Source: Pseudomonadota bacterium | Lineage (GTDB): Bacteria; Pseudomonadota; Alphaproteobacteria; Micropepsales; Micropepsaceae | Direction of reading: 5' to 3' | DNA: 6,646 nt | NCBI GenBank assembly: GCA_021817355.1 | Contig: JAKAVI010000302.1 | Location: 1 to 6,646 of the forward strand | Shown: one piece after another, positions 5,475-6,646 of the stretch | Layout: each line of letters starts with the position of its first letter | How positions within the stretch are numbered: the stretch's first letter is position 1 | The notes under the pieces: model-generated | Database searches by the model: none | Seen by the model: only the letters and a program-made list of their open reading frames with translations | Told to the model about the DNA's origin: nothing | Made by a program: the position numbers and the translations under genes

Positions 5475-6646
5475 TTACTGCACGGCGACGAAGAACTCCG
5501 CCTGACCGCGACGGACGGTGAGCAGCATCGGCCGTCCCTTGGGATGACTGCGTATGGCAGCATTAAGCCCACCAGGATTGGTCACCGGCCGGTGATCGAC
5601 GCTCGTGATGATGTCACCTGGCTCAAGCCCTGCATTGGCCGCCTCGCTGCCTTGCTGGACCTGTTCCAGATAGACGCCCTTGATCTGGCCGTAATCGGGG
5701 CTGTCCTGGGGGATCGGACCTACAGTGATACCCGAGAGGAAGCCATTGGCAGACGTTGCGGTTCCTGCCGCCGAGCGCGACTTCTTGAGGGCGAGGGTAA
5801 CCTCGACGGTCCTGGAATGACCGTTGCGCAGATAGGTGATCTCGACCTTGGCATTGGGTCCGAGATCGGCGACCTTGTTGCGCAGTTCGCTGCTGCTCGG
5901 AACCTTCTGGCCATTGAGCTTGATGATCACGTCGCCAGCCTTCAGTCCCGCGCGTTGCGCCGGGGTGCCTGGCAGGACTTCGGAGACTACCGCTCCTTCG
6001 TTGACGCTAAGGCCCATGGCCTGGGCCAGCGACGGGGTCAGGTTCTGCACCATCACCCCCAGCTCGCCACGGGTAACCTTGCCGTGATTGATCAGTTCCT
6101 GGGCGATGGTGCGCACCATGTTGACGGGAATGGCGAAGCCGACACCAACATTGCCGCCGCTCTGGCTGAGGATCGCAGTGTTCATGCCCACCAGCTGACC
6201 GGCCATGTTGACGAGCGCGCCACCGGAATTGCCGGGATTGATCGAGGCGTCGGTCTGGATGAAGTTTTCATAGTTCTCGATGCCAAGGCCGGTGCGGCCG
6301 AGGGCGCTGACGATGCCATAGGTGGCAGTCTGGCCGACGCCGAAGGGATCACCGATCGCCGCCACATAGTCGCCAACCCGCAGCTGGGTGGAATCGCCGA
6401 GCGGCATGGCGACAAGATGCTGTGCCGGGATCTTCAGGACCGCGATATCGGTCTGCGGGTCAGTCCCTACGATCTTGGCGGTGAAGGTGCGGTGATCCTT
6501 GAGGGTAACCTGGATCTCCTTGGCATTCTTGACCACATGGTTGTTGGTGACGACATAGCCGCGAGCGGCATCGATGATGACGCCCGAGCCCACCGCCTGG
6601 AAGTGCTCCTCCGGAGCCTGATTGCCTTGCAGGCCGAAGAATTGGC
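5475..6646 (-). CDS. Do-family periplasmic serine endoprotease (DegP/HtrA type), N-terminus outside window
   Basis: HtrA/Do proteases degrade or refold misfolded envelope proteins in the periplasm as oligomeric cages. The 389 visible residues begin at QFFGLQGNQAPEEHFQAVGS, just before the protease domain; the signal peptide and about 80 to 100 residues lie beyond the right edge. The triad is present: TNNHVV (H36), TDIAVLKI (D66) and NPGNSGGAL (S140). GDPFGVGQTAT (98-108) and GFAIPV (169-174) are typical of the domain. PDZ1 spans about 193-284 (GELGVMVQNLTPSLAQAMGL, AGLKAGDVIIKLNG). PDZ2 spans about 302-389 (GVYLEQVQQGSEAANAGLEP, GDIITSVDHRPV). Two PDZ domains mark the DegP/DegQ class rather than DegS. 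The GTG at 6593 is internal (VGSGVII), not a start. The gene ends at TAA (5475-5477), followed by a strong terminator. DegP and DegQ cannot be told apart here. Confidence 0.96.
   Translation of the reverse strand, partial: QFFGLQGNQAPEEHFQAVGSGVIIDAARGYVVTNNHVVKNAKEIQVTLKDHRTFTAKIVGTDPQTDIAVLKIPAQHLVAMPLGDSTQLRVGDYVAAIGDPFGVGQTATYGIVSALGRTGLGIENYENFIQTDASINPGNSGGALVNMAGQLVGMNTAILSQSGGNVGVGFAIPVNMVRTIAQELINHGKVTRGELGVMVQNLTPSLAQAMGLSVNEGAVVSEVLPGTPAQRAGLKAGDVIIKLNGQKVPSSSELRNKVADLGPNAKVEITYLRNGHSRTVEVTLALKKSRSAAGTATSANGFLSGITVGPIPQDSPDYGQIKGVYLEQVQQGSEAANAGLEPGDIITSVDHRPVTNPGGLNAAIRSHPKGRPMLLTVRRGQAEFFVAVQ

Noticed and set aside
6591..6593. GTG as the start of the protease gene
   Set aside because: The frame continues upstream to the window edge with family-like sequence, and the codon lies inside the conserved VGSGVII motif.

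Overview
This GC-rich window looks like an alphaproteobacterial chromosome segment. The grounds are a cytochrome bc1-type cytochrome b, a periplasmic Do-family protease with two PDZ domains, and a tRNA methyltransferase / aerobic coproporphyrinogen oxidase gene pair placed next to the bc1 locus. Genus cannot be read from the sequence alone.

Layout. 1-846 (minus) is the first 282 codons of cytochrome b (petB), cut off by the left edge. Directly upstream of it, where the Rieske gene petA is normally found, is a 104-codon frame (857-1171, minus) that I read as a badly decayed and internally deleted petA. It keeps an RRD...VTGVLGAG-like start, fragments resembling the two cluster-binding boxes, and an FTIG end, but has lost most cluster ligands. 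A possible minus-strand promoter lies at 1201-1228. About 370 bases (1207-1580) then hold no recognisable gene.

On the plus strand, trmL (1581-2048), hemF (2045-2914) and a TerC/YjbE-type membrane protein gene (2933-3559) form a tight unit with a 4-base overlap and an 18-base gap. Convergent to it, 3 bases away, is a stand-alone PP2C-type phosphatase gene (3563-4408, minus).

From about 4409 to 5429 the window is accessory or eroded. It has a short acidic proline-rich frame, three consecutive inverted repeats (4660-4850) including a perfect 21-bp stem, the 3' third of an IS1595-type transposase (4889-5257), and about 170 bases that I cannot assign. A clean intrinsic terminator (5421-5453) closes the final gene, a Do-family serine protease (5475 to the right edge, minus), whose N-terminus lies outside the window.

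Functionally the window mixes respiration (bc1), heme synthesis (hemF), tRNA wobble modification (trmL), membrane transport, phosphatase signalling and envelope protein quality control. I found no complete, clearly new multi-gene system. The most noteworthy signals are the putative petA relic upstream of petB and the row of inverted repeats beside the transposase remnant.
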